Shown here: in pieces, positions 17,381 to 25,823 of the stretch
Position numbering within the stretch: position 1 is the first letter of the stretch
Layout of the letters: each line of letters opens with the position of its first letter
Assembly: GCF_900609045.1 (NCBI RefSeq)
Contig: NZ_UXAV01000042.1
Coordinates: 558,001-622,000, forward strand
Direction of reading: 5' to 3'
From: Filibacter tadaridae
GTDB taxonomy: Bacteria > Bacillota > Bacilli > Bacillales_A > Planococcaceae
DNA length: 64,000 bases
Notes under the pieces: generated by a model
Told to the model about the DNA's origin: nothing
Seen by the model: only the letters and a program-made list of their open reading frames with translations
Database searches by the model: none
Translations under genes and position numbers: made by a program

Positions 17381-17430
17381 CAGCGAAGGCGCCTTACCGG
17401 GGTAGCCGAGCGTTGTTCAGAGGATTCTTT
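17381..17430 (+). repeat. Truncated GCGCC repeat, copy C
   Basis: CAGCGAAGGCGCCTTA, then GGGGTAGCCGAGCG. It is nearly the same as the copy at 37189-37237. The rest of the 17175-17478 gap has an AT-rich palindromic stretch near 17346-17357 (CATATATATG-like) and no gene. Confidence 0.6.
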
Positions 17431-17463
17431 ATGTCAACATATATAGTACTCTTTCTTGAACAG

Positions 17464-17500
17464 TAAAAAAAGACTCCGTCATGTAACGGGGTCTTTTTTA
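17464..17500. terminator. Terminator overlapping the ylaH stop
   Basis: AAAAAAGACTCCGT pairs with ACGGGGTCTTTTTT. The ylaH codons for KKDPVT and its TGA lie inside the hairpin. Confidence 0.88.
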
Positions 17501-17817
17501 TGTTCATTCATTCTACGGACACGGTAGATTATCAATATAAGTGCCGCAACGATAAGTCCTTCTACAATCGGAAGGAAAAAAGCAAGAAACGTTAAAACTA
17601 GACAACCTATAAATAGAAAAATATAGATAACTACATTTTGCATAGGTCTAATTTTCCTTGCAAAACCTAATTTGTATACAATTGCCGATAGGAGGAAGAC
17701 GAGGAAGAACAGTACATATCCGGCACCTGTAAAAGAAGGCATTTGTTCATAAATGAAGCGGGCAATACCCGACATCCGGCCGTATACGAAATCTGGATCC
17801 TGTACATCATTACTCAT
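17479..17817 (-). CDS. ylaH: YlaH-like membrane protein
   Basis: 112 residues with three hydrophobic segments (about 34-52, 60-77, 82-98) and a basic tail (YRVRRMNEHKK). It belongs to the small Bacillales YlaH family next to typA; the function is unknown. Its last codons form half of the terminator. The start at 17817 has AAAGGGATG immediately upstream. Confidence 0.82.
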   Translation of the reverse strand: MSNDVQDPDFVYGRMSGIARFIYEQMPSFTGAGYVLFFLVFLLSAIVYKLGFARKIRPMQNVVIYIFLFIGCLVLTFLAFFLPIVEGLIVAALILIIYRVRRMNEHKKDPVT

Positions 17818-17857
17818 TCAACACATCCCTTTCGTCTAATGCAAAGTCAGAAAAAAG

Positions 17858-17898
17858 TTTGTGTGTCTCTTACTACACTCTCCGTAAGAGACACACAC
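17858..17898 (-). terminator. Terminator after typA
   Basis: A 14-bp stem, GTGTGTCTCTTAC with GTAAGAGACACAC, is followed on the minus strand by AAACTTTTTTC. Confidence 0.88.
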
Positions 17899-17903
17899 TC
17901 CAC

Positions 17904-19733
17904 TTATTTCTTTTTAGAAACTCTTTCACGTTCGTTTTTATCAAGAATCTTCTTACGAAGTCTGATGGATTGTGGTGTAACTTCACAATACTCATCATCA
18001 TCCAAGTATTGAAGAGCTTCTTCAAGTGACATAATCCGTGGTTTTTTAGTTGAAACCGTCTGATCTTTTGAAGCAGAGCGGACGTTTGTCGCTTGTTTAG
18101 CTTTCGTTAAGTTAATAGTCAAATCAGTTTCACGTGTATTCTCACCAACAACCATCCCTGCATAAATATCAGTTCCCGCATCTACGAACATAATTCCACG
18201 GTCCTCTAATTGCATGATGCTGTAAGGTGTAGCTGTTCCATTCTCCATTGAAACAAGAACTCCGTTTCTACGGCCGCCAACTTTACCTTTTGCCATTGGT
18301 TTGTATTCATCAAATGTGTGGTTCATAATTCCGTACCCTCTTGTTAATGTTAGGAATTCAGTTGAATAACCGATTAGACCACGAGCAGGTACATTGAATA
18401 ATAAACGGACTTGTCCATTTCCGTTGTTGATCATATCAAGCATTTCGCCTTTACGCTCACCAATTGATTCAATGATTGCGCCAACATGTTCTTCAGGAAT
18501 ATCAATTTGAACACGTTCAATTGGTTCACATCGAACGCCATCAATTTCTTTAACGATAACAGATGGTTTTGATACTTGTAGTTCAAATCCTTCTCTACGC
18601 ATGTTTTCAATAAGGATAGATAAGTGAAGCTCTCCACGACCTGAAACAGTCCAAGCATCTGGAGAATCAGTCGGATCTACACGAAGTGATACATCCGTTT
18701 GTAACTGCGATTGTAAACGCTCATCAATTTTTCTAGATGTTACCCATTTACCTTCTTTACCTGCGAATGGACTATTATTAACGAGGAATGTCATTTGCAA
18801 AGTCGGTTCATCCACGAATAATTCAGGAAGTGCTTCTTGGTGATCGACCGGGCAAATTGTTTCGCCGACGTCAATATTTTCCATTCCTGAGACTGCAACA
18901 AGGTCACCTGCAAAAGCTTCCTGGATATCAATGCGTTTTAACCCAAGGAATCCAGACATTTTTGTAACGCGGTAGTTTTTTACAGAGCCATCACGTTTCA
19001 AAACTGATACTTGTTGGCCTACCTTCATCGTTCCACGGAAGATACGTCCGATTCCTATACGCCCAACATAATCACTGTAGTCAAGAAGTGACACTTGGAA
19101 TTGTAACGGTTCGTCACGATTATCTACTGGTGCAGGAATATTTTCAAGAATCGCATCGTAAAGTACGCGAAGTGTATCTTCTTGTGTAGAAGGATCTGGT
19201 GATAGACTTGCTGTCCCATTATATCCAGAAGCGTATACGACTGGGAATTCAAGTTGTTCATCATTCGCATCTAGCTCGATGAACAATTCAAGTACTTCAT
19301 CGACAACTTCTTCAGGGCGTGCAAATTCACGGTCAATCTTATTTACTACAACGATTGGTTTCAAGTTTTCTTCTAGTGCCTTCTTGAGAACGAAACGTGT
19401 TTGTGGCATACAACCTTCGTAAGCATCAACAACAAGAATTACACCGTCTACCATTTTCAAAATCCGTTCTACTTCGCCACCGAAATCTGCGTGACCAGGT
19501 GTATCCAGGATATTGATTTTTTTGTCATGGTATTCAATAGCAGTTGTTTTTGCTAAAATTGTAATTCCGCGTTCGCGTTCAATATCATTCGAGTCCATTG
19601 CACGTTCATCAACTTGTTCGTTGGAACGGAAGATACCCGATTGTTTTAATAGTTGGTCCACTAGTGTCGTTTTTCCGTGATCGACGTGGGCGATAATAGC
19701 TATGTTACGTAAATCATCACGATATATTGTCAT
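17904..19733 (-). CDS. typA: Ribosome-associated GTPase TypA/BipA
   Basis: 609 residues, full length. G motifs: AHVDHGKTTLVDQLL (G1), RERGITI (G2), DTPGHADFGGEVER (G3), NKIDR (G4). EF-G-like domains II, III and V follow, then the BipA-specific C-terminal domain (GGRRNGVLVSMENG, ARGLIGYSTEFLTLTRG). It binds the 70S ribosome, aids 50S assembly and supports growth in the cold or under stress. It corresponds to B. subtilis ylaG. Confidence 0.97.
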   Translation of the reverse strand: MTIYRDDLRNIAIIAHVDHGKTTLVDQLLKQSGIFRSNEQVDERAMDSNDIERERGITILAKTTAIEYHDKKINILDTPGHADFGGEVERILKMVDGVILVVDAYEGCMPQTRFVLKKALEENLKPIVVVNKIDREFARPEEVVDEVLELFIELDANDEQLEFPVVYASGYNGTASLSPDPSTQEDTLRVLYDAILENIPAPVDNRDEPLQFQVSLLDYSDYVGRIGIGRIFRGTMKVGQQVSVLKRDGSVKNYRVTKMSGFLGLKRIDIQEAFAGDLVAVSGMENIDVGETICPVDHQEALPELFVDEPTLQMTFLVNNSPFAGKEGKWVTSRKIDERLQSQLQTDVSLRVDPTDSPDAWTVSGRGELHLSILIENMRREGFELQVSKPSVIVKEIDGVRCEPIERVQIDIPEEHVGAIIESIGERKGEMLDMINNGNGQVRLLFNVPARGLIGYSTEFLTLTRGYGIMNHTFDEYKPMAKGKVGGRRNGVLVSMENGTATPYSIMQLEDRGIMFVDAGTDIYAGMVVGENTRETDLTINLTKAKQATNVRSASKDQTVSTKKPRIMSLEEALQYLDDDEYCEVTPQSIRLRKKILDKNERERVSKKK

Positions 19734-19775
19734 GTTCTCACTCCATTATTCTTTTTTCCGTTGATTAACTGTGTT

Positions 19776-19781
19776 ATTATA
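19776..19781 (-). promoter_or_regulatory. Perfect -10 box upstream of typA
   Basis: TATAAT on the minus strand, 43 bases before the typA ATG. A good -35 element is not visible at 17 bases, so the promoter call is tentative. Confidence 0.35.
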
Positions 19782-19831
19782 GCACATGAAGAGCAGATAG
19801 AAAAACATTTTATATAGATGGAGGGATTTTT

Positions 19832-20017
19832 TTGAAAAACATTAAATGGATATTTGTCTTTTACTCACTTGCAGCTGTCGCTTCAATGTGCTTAATCGGC
19901 TTCGCAGTAGGCATGCACAGCATACCATTCGGTGTCATTGCAGTTGTGGCCCTCGTTCTTATTATGGGAAATGGTTTTAAGACAAAAAAGAAAATGCGCG
20001 AGCTAGGAACCCTCTAA
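19832..20017 (+). CDS. ylaF: YlaF-like small membrane protein (DUF5325 type)
   Basis: 61 residues from a TTG start preceded by GGAGGG. Two membrane helices (about 5-25 and 31-48) and a basic tail TKKKMREL. Similar tiny two-helix proteins lie beside typA in other Bacillales (YlaF). The function is unknown. It is divergent from typA and followed by a terminator. Confidence 0.75.
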   Translation: MKNIKWIFVFYSLAAVASMCLIGFAVGMHSIPFGVIAVVALVLIMGNGFKTKKKMRELGTL

Positions 20018-20045
20018 AAATTGATTTCACCATCCCACTTTATTG

Positions 20046-20080
20046 AAAAGAGCCGTTGCGCTAAACGGTTCTTTTTATTT
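20046..20080. terminator. Terminator between ylaF and suhB/yktC
   Basis: AAAAGAGCCGTT pairs with AACGGTTCTTTTT around GCGCTA; it serves the convergent pair. Confidence 0.88.
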
Positions 20081-20866
20081 TAATCTAATATGGTCTTTCA
20101 ACATGGTTTCATGTAAGCCAGGTCTTGCCACTATGAATGTATCTTGACCGAGAAGATGTGGCGTCTCGCCTTTCATATTCGTCGCAATCGCACCAACCTC
20201 CTGTGCGATGATCATTCCTCCTGCTATATCCCATGGCGATAGGCGCATCGACATGTAAGCGTCTAACCTTCCTGAAGAAACATACGCAAGTTCCATAGCG
20301 GCAGAACCGTAAGAACGTGTCCCTCTGCAAGCTTGTACGAGTTGGATGATACCTTCGTGATCCATATATCGGTTTGGGGCTACCCAGCTTGCGTTAACGC
20401 CTATGACCGCTTCACTAAGAGCTGTGACTTCCAATTGCGGTAGTCGTTCATCATTGAAATAAGCGCCTTCATCTTTAGCGGCATGGTAAAAATCATTGCC
20501 CATAACATCGTATATGTACCCCAACATACCTACACCTTCTGCATAGATTCCAAGGGAAATAGCAAAATTTCGTTTCTGGTGAATGAAATTCATCGTTCCA
20601 TCAATTGGATCAAGTATCCAAATCACCCCATCCAATGACTGTACATCATCACCGAAACCTTCTTCTCCAAGTATTTTATGGTCTGGGAAATCACGTTTAA
20701 TACGACTGATGAAAAACTGTTCCACTTCACGATCAATATTTGTGACGAGGTCATTTGCATCCGATTTCGAGTCAATATCGATATTATTGAAAAAAGAGAC
20801 ACGAATTTTATGTCCTGCTTCTTTTATTAATGATTTTGCATACCGGTCAATTAATCCCCAATTCAA
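20075..20866 (-). CDS. yktC: Inositol-monophosphatase family protein (YktC/SuhB)
   Basis: 263 residues. Metal-binding motifs are DANDLVTNID, GEEGF, WILDPIDGTMNFIHQ (motif A) and SPWDIAGGMIIAQEVG (motif B). These hydrolyse inositol phosphates and in some members NADP or fructose 1,6-bisphosphate; the B. subtilis homologue YktC is an inositol-phosphate phosphatase. It is a soluble cytosolic enzyme. It lies downstream of the ykzI-like gene, as in the ykt cluster. Confidence 0.9.
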   Translation of the reverse strand: MNWGLIDRYAKSLIKEAGHKIRVSFFNNIDIDSKSDANDLVTNIDREVEQFFISRIKRDFPDHKILGEEGFGDDVQSLDGVIWILDPIDGTMNFIHQKRNFAISLGIYAEGVGMLGYIYDVMGNDFYHAAKDEGAYFNDERLPQLEVTALSEAVIGVNASWVAPNRYMDHEGIIQLVQACRGTRSYGSAAMELAYVSSGRLDAYMSMRLSPWDIAGGMIIAQEVGAIATNMKGETPHLLGQDTFIVARPGLHETMLKDHIRLK

Positions 20867-20918
20867 GACGTCTCCCCCTTTTTTCTACACTGAATTATTT
20901 TTCTCTTTTCAGTATAAC

Positions 20919-20976
20919 GAAAAAGGTACCCTAATACACATCTTCCGATTCAGAAGCGTGTGTGGATACCCTTTTA
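20919..20976 (-). terminator. Bulged hairpin after the ykzI-like gene
   Basis: On the minus strand AAAAGGGTA pairs with TACCTTTTT, with inner stems ACACAC/TGTGTA and GCTTC/GAAGA and two internal bulges. It is long and imperfect but ends in a T-tract. Confidence 0.55.
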
Positions 20977-20992
20977 GGTCACCTTTCCTTGT

Positions 20993-21190
20993 TTACGCGA
21001 AACCATTCAATATCTCCAGCTCACGGTGAATTTCCATAAGTCTGTGCTTGCTTTTCATTTTTTGTTTTGAATCCTCTTCTTGCACTGCTTCAAATAAGGT
21101 AGCAAGTTCGTAATCAAGTTCTAGAGTGAGCAACTTCACGTACTCCTTCTCTACATCCGCTTTCCGGATAATATGGACGACTTGTTTCAT
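20993..21190 (-). CDS. YkzI-like small protein
   Basis: 65 residues from ATG 21190 (AAGGGG eight bases upstream; a GTG at 21199 is less well placed). It is all-helical, charged and without membrane segments: KADVEKEYVKLLTLELDYEL then KMKSKHRLMEIHRELEILNG. Its position between the yktB- and yktC-type genes fits YkzI of B. subtilis. No function is known. Confidence 0.65.
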   Translation of the reverse strand: MKQVVHIIRKADVEKEYVKLLTLELDYELATLFEAVQEEDSKQKMKSKHRLMEIHRELEILNGFA

Positions 21191-21349
21191 GATTGACACC
21201 CCTTCATTTTAATATAGTCTTAATTTTCAGGTACTTATAATTAAAATATGTCTTGCCAGAAATAATCTCTAGTTATAAGCCTTGTTGTATAAGATTGTTC
21301 CCTTTTTTCTGTTACGATAAACGTGTAAAAGTATTTAGGAGGAATGAAA

Positions 21350-21976
21350 ATGGACAATCATTTCTGGATAAAAGATGATTTTGAAGTATTTTCGATTAAT
21401 GGTTTAGAAAAAAGAATGGAAGGGCTTCAAAATAAAATTCAACCAAAGTTCGCAATTCTAGGCAGACATTTTGCGGATCGTTTGTCCGCCCACGGAACAG
21501 ATGAATTCTTTCCACATATAGCAAAACATGCTAGAAGAACTGTCAACCCGCCAAAAGACAGTTGGGTTGCATTTGCACCGGCAAAAAGAGGTTATAAAGC
21601 ATTGCCACACTTTCAGATTGGTCTTTGGGGAACACATTTATTCATAATTTTAGCGGTTATTTATGAAAATCCCGATAAAAAAGGAATTGCTGAGCGATTA
21701 AAGAAAAATCTTTCCGCTCTCACCACCTTGCCCGATTCCTATATTGTTTCGGGTGATCATATGAAACCGGAGGCTACAAAAATCAGCGAAATAGACGCGG
21801 TGGAACTTGAGAACCTTTTGGAACGATTACATTCTGTTAAAAAAGCTGAGTTTCTTGTCGGGCGTCATTTGTCTGCAGAAGATGCAGTTAACTTGTCAAA
21901 TGAAGACTTCATAGCCTTTGCAGAAGAGGCATTCGATAAATTGCTTCCAGTGTATGACATCGTTATCGGGAAATAA
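21350..21976 (+). CDS. yktB: UPF0637/DUF1054 protein (YktB)
   Basis: 208 residues. The start at 21350 is seven bases after AGGAGG; an ATG at 21344 is too close to it. The signature N-terminus is FWIKDDFEVFSINGLEKRM, then ILGRHFADRLS and RGYKALPHFQIGLWGTHLF. This is the DUF1054 family, cytosolic, with no known reaction. It is divergent from the ykzI-like gene. Confidence 0.9.
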   Translation: MDNHFWIKDDFEVFSINGLEKRMEGLQNKIQPKFAILGRHFADRLSAHGTDEFFPHIAKHARRTVNPPKDSWVAFAPAKRGYKALPHFQIGLWGTHLFIILAVIYENPDKKGIAERLKKNLSALTTLPDSYIVSGDHMKPEATKISEIDAVELENLLERLHSVKKAEFLVGRHLSAEDAVNLSNEDFIAFAEEAFDKLLPVYDIVIGK

Positions 21977-22022
21977 GAAAAGCGAAAGCGCCTTGGTTAG
22001 GGGCGACAGGCATAGTTCAGGT
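21977..22022 (+). repeat. Truncated GCGCC repeat, copy D
   Basis: GAAAAGCGAAAGCGCCTTGG, then TTAGGGGCGACAGGCATAG, directly after the yktB stop. It matches the left half of the Bacillales dispersed element. Confidence 0.65.
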
Positions 22023-22042
22023 TGAAAATTAATACCGTTTTG

Positions 22043-22080
22043 AAAAAAGGGATGCAGCTTAACGCTGCACCCCTTTTATT
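22043..22080. terminator. Terminator between yktB and yktA
   Basis: AAAAAAGGG(AT)GCAGC pairs with GCTGC(A)CCCCTTTTA around TTAAC; it suits both convergent genes. Confidence 0.8.
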
Positions 22081-22337
22081 AGTTCATTATCCATCCCTTC
22101 TTTTGCCGCCTTTATTACACGGTAACAAACGTAACCGCTTGCTTCTTCGAATTCTTTTAGAAGCGTTTTTTCTTCAGCCATGGAGGGAACCACTTTTTTA
22201 AAATCACGGTAGCTCTCCATTAACCTTTCCCTCTGGATCCCTGATTCATACGCCTTCTCTACTGCTTCATAAAATGCTGCGACAGCAATGATTTCTGCTG
22301 TCGACCAATCATGTCGAATGGGGTAGTTATAGTCCAT
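22059..22337 (-). CDS. yktA: UPF0223 family protein (YktA)
   Basis: 92 residues. MDYNYPIRHDWSTAEIIAVA, FYEAVEKAYESG and VPSMAEEKTLLKEFEEASGY are typical for UPF0223. It is small and cytosolic with unknown function. Its last codons run into the terminator hairpin. GGAGAT precedes the ATG. Confidence 0.88.
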   Translation of the reverse strand: MDYNYPIRHDWSTAEIIAVAAFYEAVEKAYESGIQRERLMESYRDFKKVVPSMAEEKTLLKEFEEASGYVCYRVIKAAKEGMDNELIKGVQR

Positions 22338-22361
22338 TACTAAAATCTCCTTTCATATACT

Positions 22362-23318
22362 TTAACTCCATCGGCAACGTATACCTTCAGCTTCTTCTAC
22401 CATTCGCTCAAACAGTTCAGCAACAGTCGGAACGTCATCGATCATACCCGCGACTTGCCCAGCCCATCCATAGCCATTGTCTAACTCTCCATCATGTATA
22501 TAGCGTTGGTTTGCTTCACCACTTATATACGCCTTCAATTGTTCGTAATTGGCGTTCTCGGCTTCTAGTCCCAGTATCTTCTCTGTCCAAGTTCCCGTTA
22601 GTGCACGTGCAGGAGAGCCTAGTGTTCGCTTAATGACCGTTGTATCCGTCTCGCTACTAGTCAGAAGGGCATCTTTATAGGCCTTTGAAGCATGTATACA
22701 CTCCTTTGTGGCGATAAACCGTGTACCCATCTCGATTCCTTCTGCACCAAGAGAGTGCGCCGCCATCCAACCTCGGCCGTCACCAATGCCTCCCGATGCA
22801 ATAACGGGAATCGTAACAGCGTCAACGACTTGTGGTACAAGCACCATCGTACCAACGTCATCACGCCCTAAATGGCCGCCTCCCTCTTGTCCTACAACCA
22901 TTACAGCATCCGCCCCAAGTGTTTCCGCTTTTTGAGCCTGTCTTTTTGCCGCGACAAGTACAAGCGTTTTGACATTCGTCTGTTTTAATTGTTCAAAGAA
23001 GGGGGCAGGATTTCCACCCGTCACAGACATTATTTTAACGTTTTCTTCAAGAGCTTCTTCCACCATATGGGCATATGGACGGCCATGTTGACCAATTGCA
23101 AAGTTTACACCAAACGGTTTATTGGTCAGTTCCTTGACTTTGCGGATTTCAGCCCGAAGTGCTTCGGGTGAATTCAGACTCATCGCTGTAATTTGTCCGA
23201 GACCACCCGCCTCAGATACAGCAGCCGCAAGATTAGCATACGCAAGATATGCAAGTCCACCTTGTATAATCGGATATTGAATTCCAAGCAGTTCTGTCAC
23301 TTTTGTTTTCCATTCCAT
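22362..23318 (-). CDS. Nitronate monooxygenase-type FMN enzyme (NPD/FabK-like)
   Basis: 318 residues, TIM-barrel flavoprotein. IQGGLAYLAYANLAAAVSEAGGLG at the N-terminus, GQEGGGHLGRDDVGTMVLVP and the FMN-phosphate loop PVIASGGIGDGRG, then GAEGIEMGTRF. It could be a nitronate monooxygenase that detoxifies nitroalkanes, or a FabK-type enoyl-ACP reductase. The H in GGGHLG is shared by both, so sequence reading alone does not settle this. It stands alone between yktA and the deacetylase gene. Confidence 0.8.
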   Translation of the reverse strand: MEWKTKVTELLGIQYPIIQGGLAYLAYANLAAAVSEAGGLGQITAMSLNSPEALRAEIRKVKELTNKPFGVNFAIGQHGRPYAHMVEEALEENVKIMSVTGGNPAPFFEQLKQTNVKTLVLVAAKRQAQKAETLGADAVMVVGQEGGGHLGRDDVGTMVLVPQVVDAVTIPVIASGGIGDGRGWMAAHSLGAEGIEMGTRFIATKECIHASKAYKDALLTSSETDTTVIKRTLGSPARALTGTWTEKILGLEAENANYEQLKAYISGEANQRYIHDGELDNGYGWAGQVAGMIDDVPTVAELFERMVEEAEGIRCRWS

Positions 23319-23426
23319 AATTAGCCCTCCCCTTTAATCACTATCAATACACTTCTTCGTCTTCACTCGATTCACCTGCAAAAGGCGGATAAGAAAGTCA
23401 CATACGACTTACTCAACTGTCCCACA

Positions 23427-24248
23427 TTATTCTTTTGCAACCTTTATTGTTGCAGGATCAACTAGGTCGTAGCCTTTCGCGCGCAGACCAAGTACGATTT
23501 CTTCTAATGCATCCGCCGTCCATTCACGGTCATGCATTAAAAGATTCGATCCGTTATGTAACAGTTCTGTATTGACCATTATATCCGCAATCGCTTCTGC
23601 ATCCATATATTGCTTTTCCCAATCATAACCGAAAGACCAGTTCATGAGAGTCATTCCCTCTTTTTCTGCAAGTGCTCTACTGAAATCAGTATTAATACCA
23701 AATGGTGCCCGGAAAAATTTCGGGCGTTCCCCAATTACTCTTTCAACAGTATCACTCACTGTAAGGATTTCTTCCTGTTGTTGTTGTTCTGTAATCCCTT
23801 TCAAGTTGGCATGTGTTTTTGTATGGTTACCAATCATAAAGCCCATATCGTGAATCTCTTTTAACACTTCTTTTTTCTCATCCGTTGCTAGAAAATGCCC
23901 ATTCACGAAGAAGATTGCCGGGGCATCCAGACGCTTTAGTGTTTTCGCCATATCAAGGGCTCGCTTATCCGGTGCATCATCAATTGTCAACAGGACTACC
24001 TTAGCGTTCGCATCCCCAATTGGCTCAACAGAGTAGGTTACTGGATTTAATGCATATAAAGGTTCTGCTACTTCTTCTACAATTTCTTCTGCCGGCGGTT
24101 CTTCTACCGGTTCCTCTGTTTCCCCGCCCCTTTCTTCAACTGAATCATTATTTTCAATCGGTTCCTTCTCATCTTCCGGTTCTTCTTTCGCACAGGCTGC
24201 CAAGAGTAAAATAAGCATTGCCATTACGTATACGATTTGTTTTTTCAT
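23427..24248 (-). CDS. NodB-domain polysaccharide deacetylase lipoprotein
   Basis: 273 residues. Signal peptide with lipobox LAAC (Cys about 19), then a Glu/Pro-rich low-complexity linker (about 20-65), then a NodB domain. The metal motifs are visible: TIDDAP in place of the usual TFDDGP, HTKTH for the His pair, RAPFG, and LLMHDR at the end. Such enzymes remove acetyl groups from peptidoglycan or other surface polysaccharides. The Gly to Ala change in motif 1 is not at a metal ligand. Monocistronic by spacing. Confidence 0.85.
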   Translation of the reverse strand: MKKQIVYVMAMLILLLAACAKEEPEDEKEPIENNDSVEERGGETEEPVEEPPAEEIVEEVAEPLYALNPVTYSVEPIGDANAKVVLLTIDDAPDKRALDMAKTLKRLDAPAIFFVNGHFLATDEKKEVLKEIHDMGFMIGNHTKTHANLKGITEQQQQEEILTVSDTVERVIGERPKFFRAPFGINTDFSRALAEKEGMTLMNWSFGYDWEKQYMDAEAIADIMVNTELLHNGSNLLMHDREWTADALEEIVLGLRAKGYDLVDPATIKVAKE

Positions 24249-24352
24249 CTAATCACCAATCCTTCCAGCACAATAATAGTAGCATGATTCAAGTATCCCA
24301 AACAACGACTCGTATTCAATCCTTCTATTACCTAGTACAGCATAATGCAAAC

Positions 24353-24393
24353 AAAAAACGCCTATAAAGCAACTAGCTGCTTCATAGGCGATT
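24353..24393 (-). terminator. Terminator of the pdh operon
   Basis: On the minus strand CGCCTAT(GA)AGCA pairs with TGCT(TT)ATAGGCG, followed by TTTTTTG. Confidence 0.88.
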
Positions 24394-24406
24394 ATTGGTT
24401 CAGTTC

Positions 24407-25819
24407 TTATTTCGTCATAATATGGATTGGTGTTCCTAGTGCAACTTCCGCTGCTTCCATAGAAATTTCACCCAATGTAGGATGTGCATGGATTGTCATT
24501 GAAACGTCTTCAAGTGTCATGCCTGTTTCCACTGCAAGAGCGAGTTCAGCAATCATATCTGACGCGTTTTCACCGACAATTTGCGCTCCAAGTAGAAGTC
24601 CATCTTCTTTACGTGCAACAAGTTTAACAAACCCATCAGTTGCGTCAAGAGCGAGTGCACGCCCATTAGCGCCAAATGGGAATTTACCGACTGCCACTTC
24701 ATAGCCTTCGTCTTTCGCCTGTTGCTCGTTTAAGCCGACAGTTGCAAGTTCGGGATCTGTGAAACATACAGCTGGAATTGCCAAATAGTCTACTTCAGAT
24801 TTATGGCCAGAAATTGCTTCTGCTGCAACTTTTGCTTCATATGAAGCTTTATGTGCAAGTTGGGGACCTGAAACGATGTCACCGATTGCATAGACATGCG
24901 GAAGGCTTGTACGGCATTGTTTATCGACATCAATGATACCGCGTTCAAGGAATTTTACGCCCATCTCTTCAAGTCCAATTTCATCCGTATTTGGACGGCG
25001 ACCAACTGTTACTAGAACATAGTCAGCTTCAACTTTTTTCTCTTCTCCGCCAACTTCATATGTGACTGTAACGCCGGTTTCCGTTTCTTCCACACCTTTA
25101 GCAGATGCTTTAAGAACGATTTCAACACCTTTTTTCTTCAAGCCTTTTTTAACGATTTGTGTCATTTGTTTTTCAAAGCCTGCAAGAATGTCATTAGCGC
25201 CTTCGATGATTGTTACTTCAGAACCAAGGTTAGCATATGCAGAACCTAATTCAGTTCCGATATATCCGCCGCCAATTACGACAAGTTTAGATGGTACCTC
25301 TTCAAGATTCAAAGCGCCTGTTGAATTGATGACGCGTTTCGAATATTTAAATGTCGGAATTTCAACCGGACGTGATCCTGTTGCAATGATGACATTGTTA
25401 AATTTATATGTCTGTGCAGATTTTTCATCCATTACACGCGCTGTGTTGCCGTCAACGAAATAGGCTTCACCTTGAATAACGTCTATTTTGTTGCCCTTAA
25501 GAAGTCCGCTGACACCGCCAACCAATTTGTTTACAACACTGTCTTTAAATTCTTGTGCTTTTGAAAAGTCTAATTTCGCACCAGTTGTTGTAATCCCCAT
25601 TGAATCGGAATTTTGGACACTTGCAAAACGATGTCCTACAGAGATAAGCGCTTTGGAAGGAATACATCCAACGTTTAAGCACACACCACCGATATTTTCT
25701 TTTTCAACGATTGTTACTTTTTGACCCAATTGCGCAGCACGGATTGCTGCAACATACCCTCCAGGCCCTGATCCTACGACAAGTGTATCTACTTCGATTG
25801 GAAAGTCTCCTACTACCAT
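24407..25819 (-). CDS. pdhD: Dihydrolipoamide dehydrogenase, E3 of pyruvate dehydrogenase
   Basis: 470 residues. FAD fold [15 protein letters not shown], redox disulphide [18 protein letters not shown] fold [17 protein letters not shown], second FAD motif YAIGD, and the C-terminal catalytic pair HAHPTLGE. It reoxidises lipoyl groups and passes electrons to NAD+. It is the last gene of pdhABCD, four bases after pdhC. GGAGG precedes the ATG. Confidence 0.97.
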   Translation of the reverse strand: MVVGDFPIEVDTLVVGSGPGGYVAAIRAAQLGQKVTIVEKENIGGVCLNVGCIPSKALISVGHRFASVQNSDSMGITTTGAKLDFSKAQEFKDSVVNKLVGGVSGLLKGNKIDVIQGEAYFVDGNTARVMDEKSAQTYKFNNVIIATGSRPVEIPTFKYSKRVINSTGALNLEEVPSKLVVIGGGYIGTELGSAYANLGSEVTIIEGANDILAGFEKQMTQIVKKGLKKKGVEIVLKASAKGVEETETGVTVTYEVGGEEKKVEADYVLVTVGRRPNTDEIGLEEMGVKFLERGIIDVDKQCRTSLPHVYAIGDIVSGPQLAHKASYEAKVAAEAISGHKSEVDYLAIPAVCFTDPELATVGLNEQQAKDEGYEVAVGKFPFGANGRALALDATDGFVKLVARKEDGLLLGAQIVGENASDMIAELALAVETGMTLEDVSMTIHAHPTLGEISMEAAEVALGTPIHIMTK

Positions 25820-25823
25820 TTTC

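Noticed and set aside
17182-17430. Repeated GCGCC units as a CRISPR array
   Set aside because: The units differ in length and sequence, there are no regular spacers, and no cas genes are in the window.
24345-24704. 119-codon plus-strand frame opposite pdhD
   Set aside because: It is the antisense shadow of a strongly conserved gene and has a Ser/Ala-rich composition typical of reverse reading.
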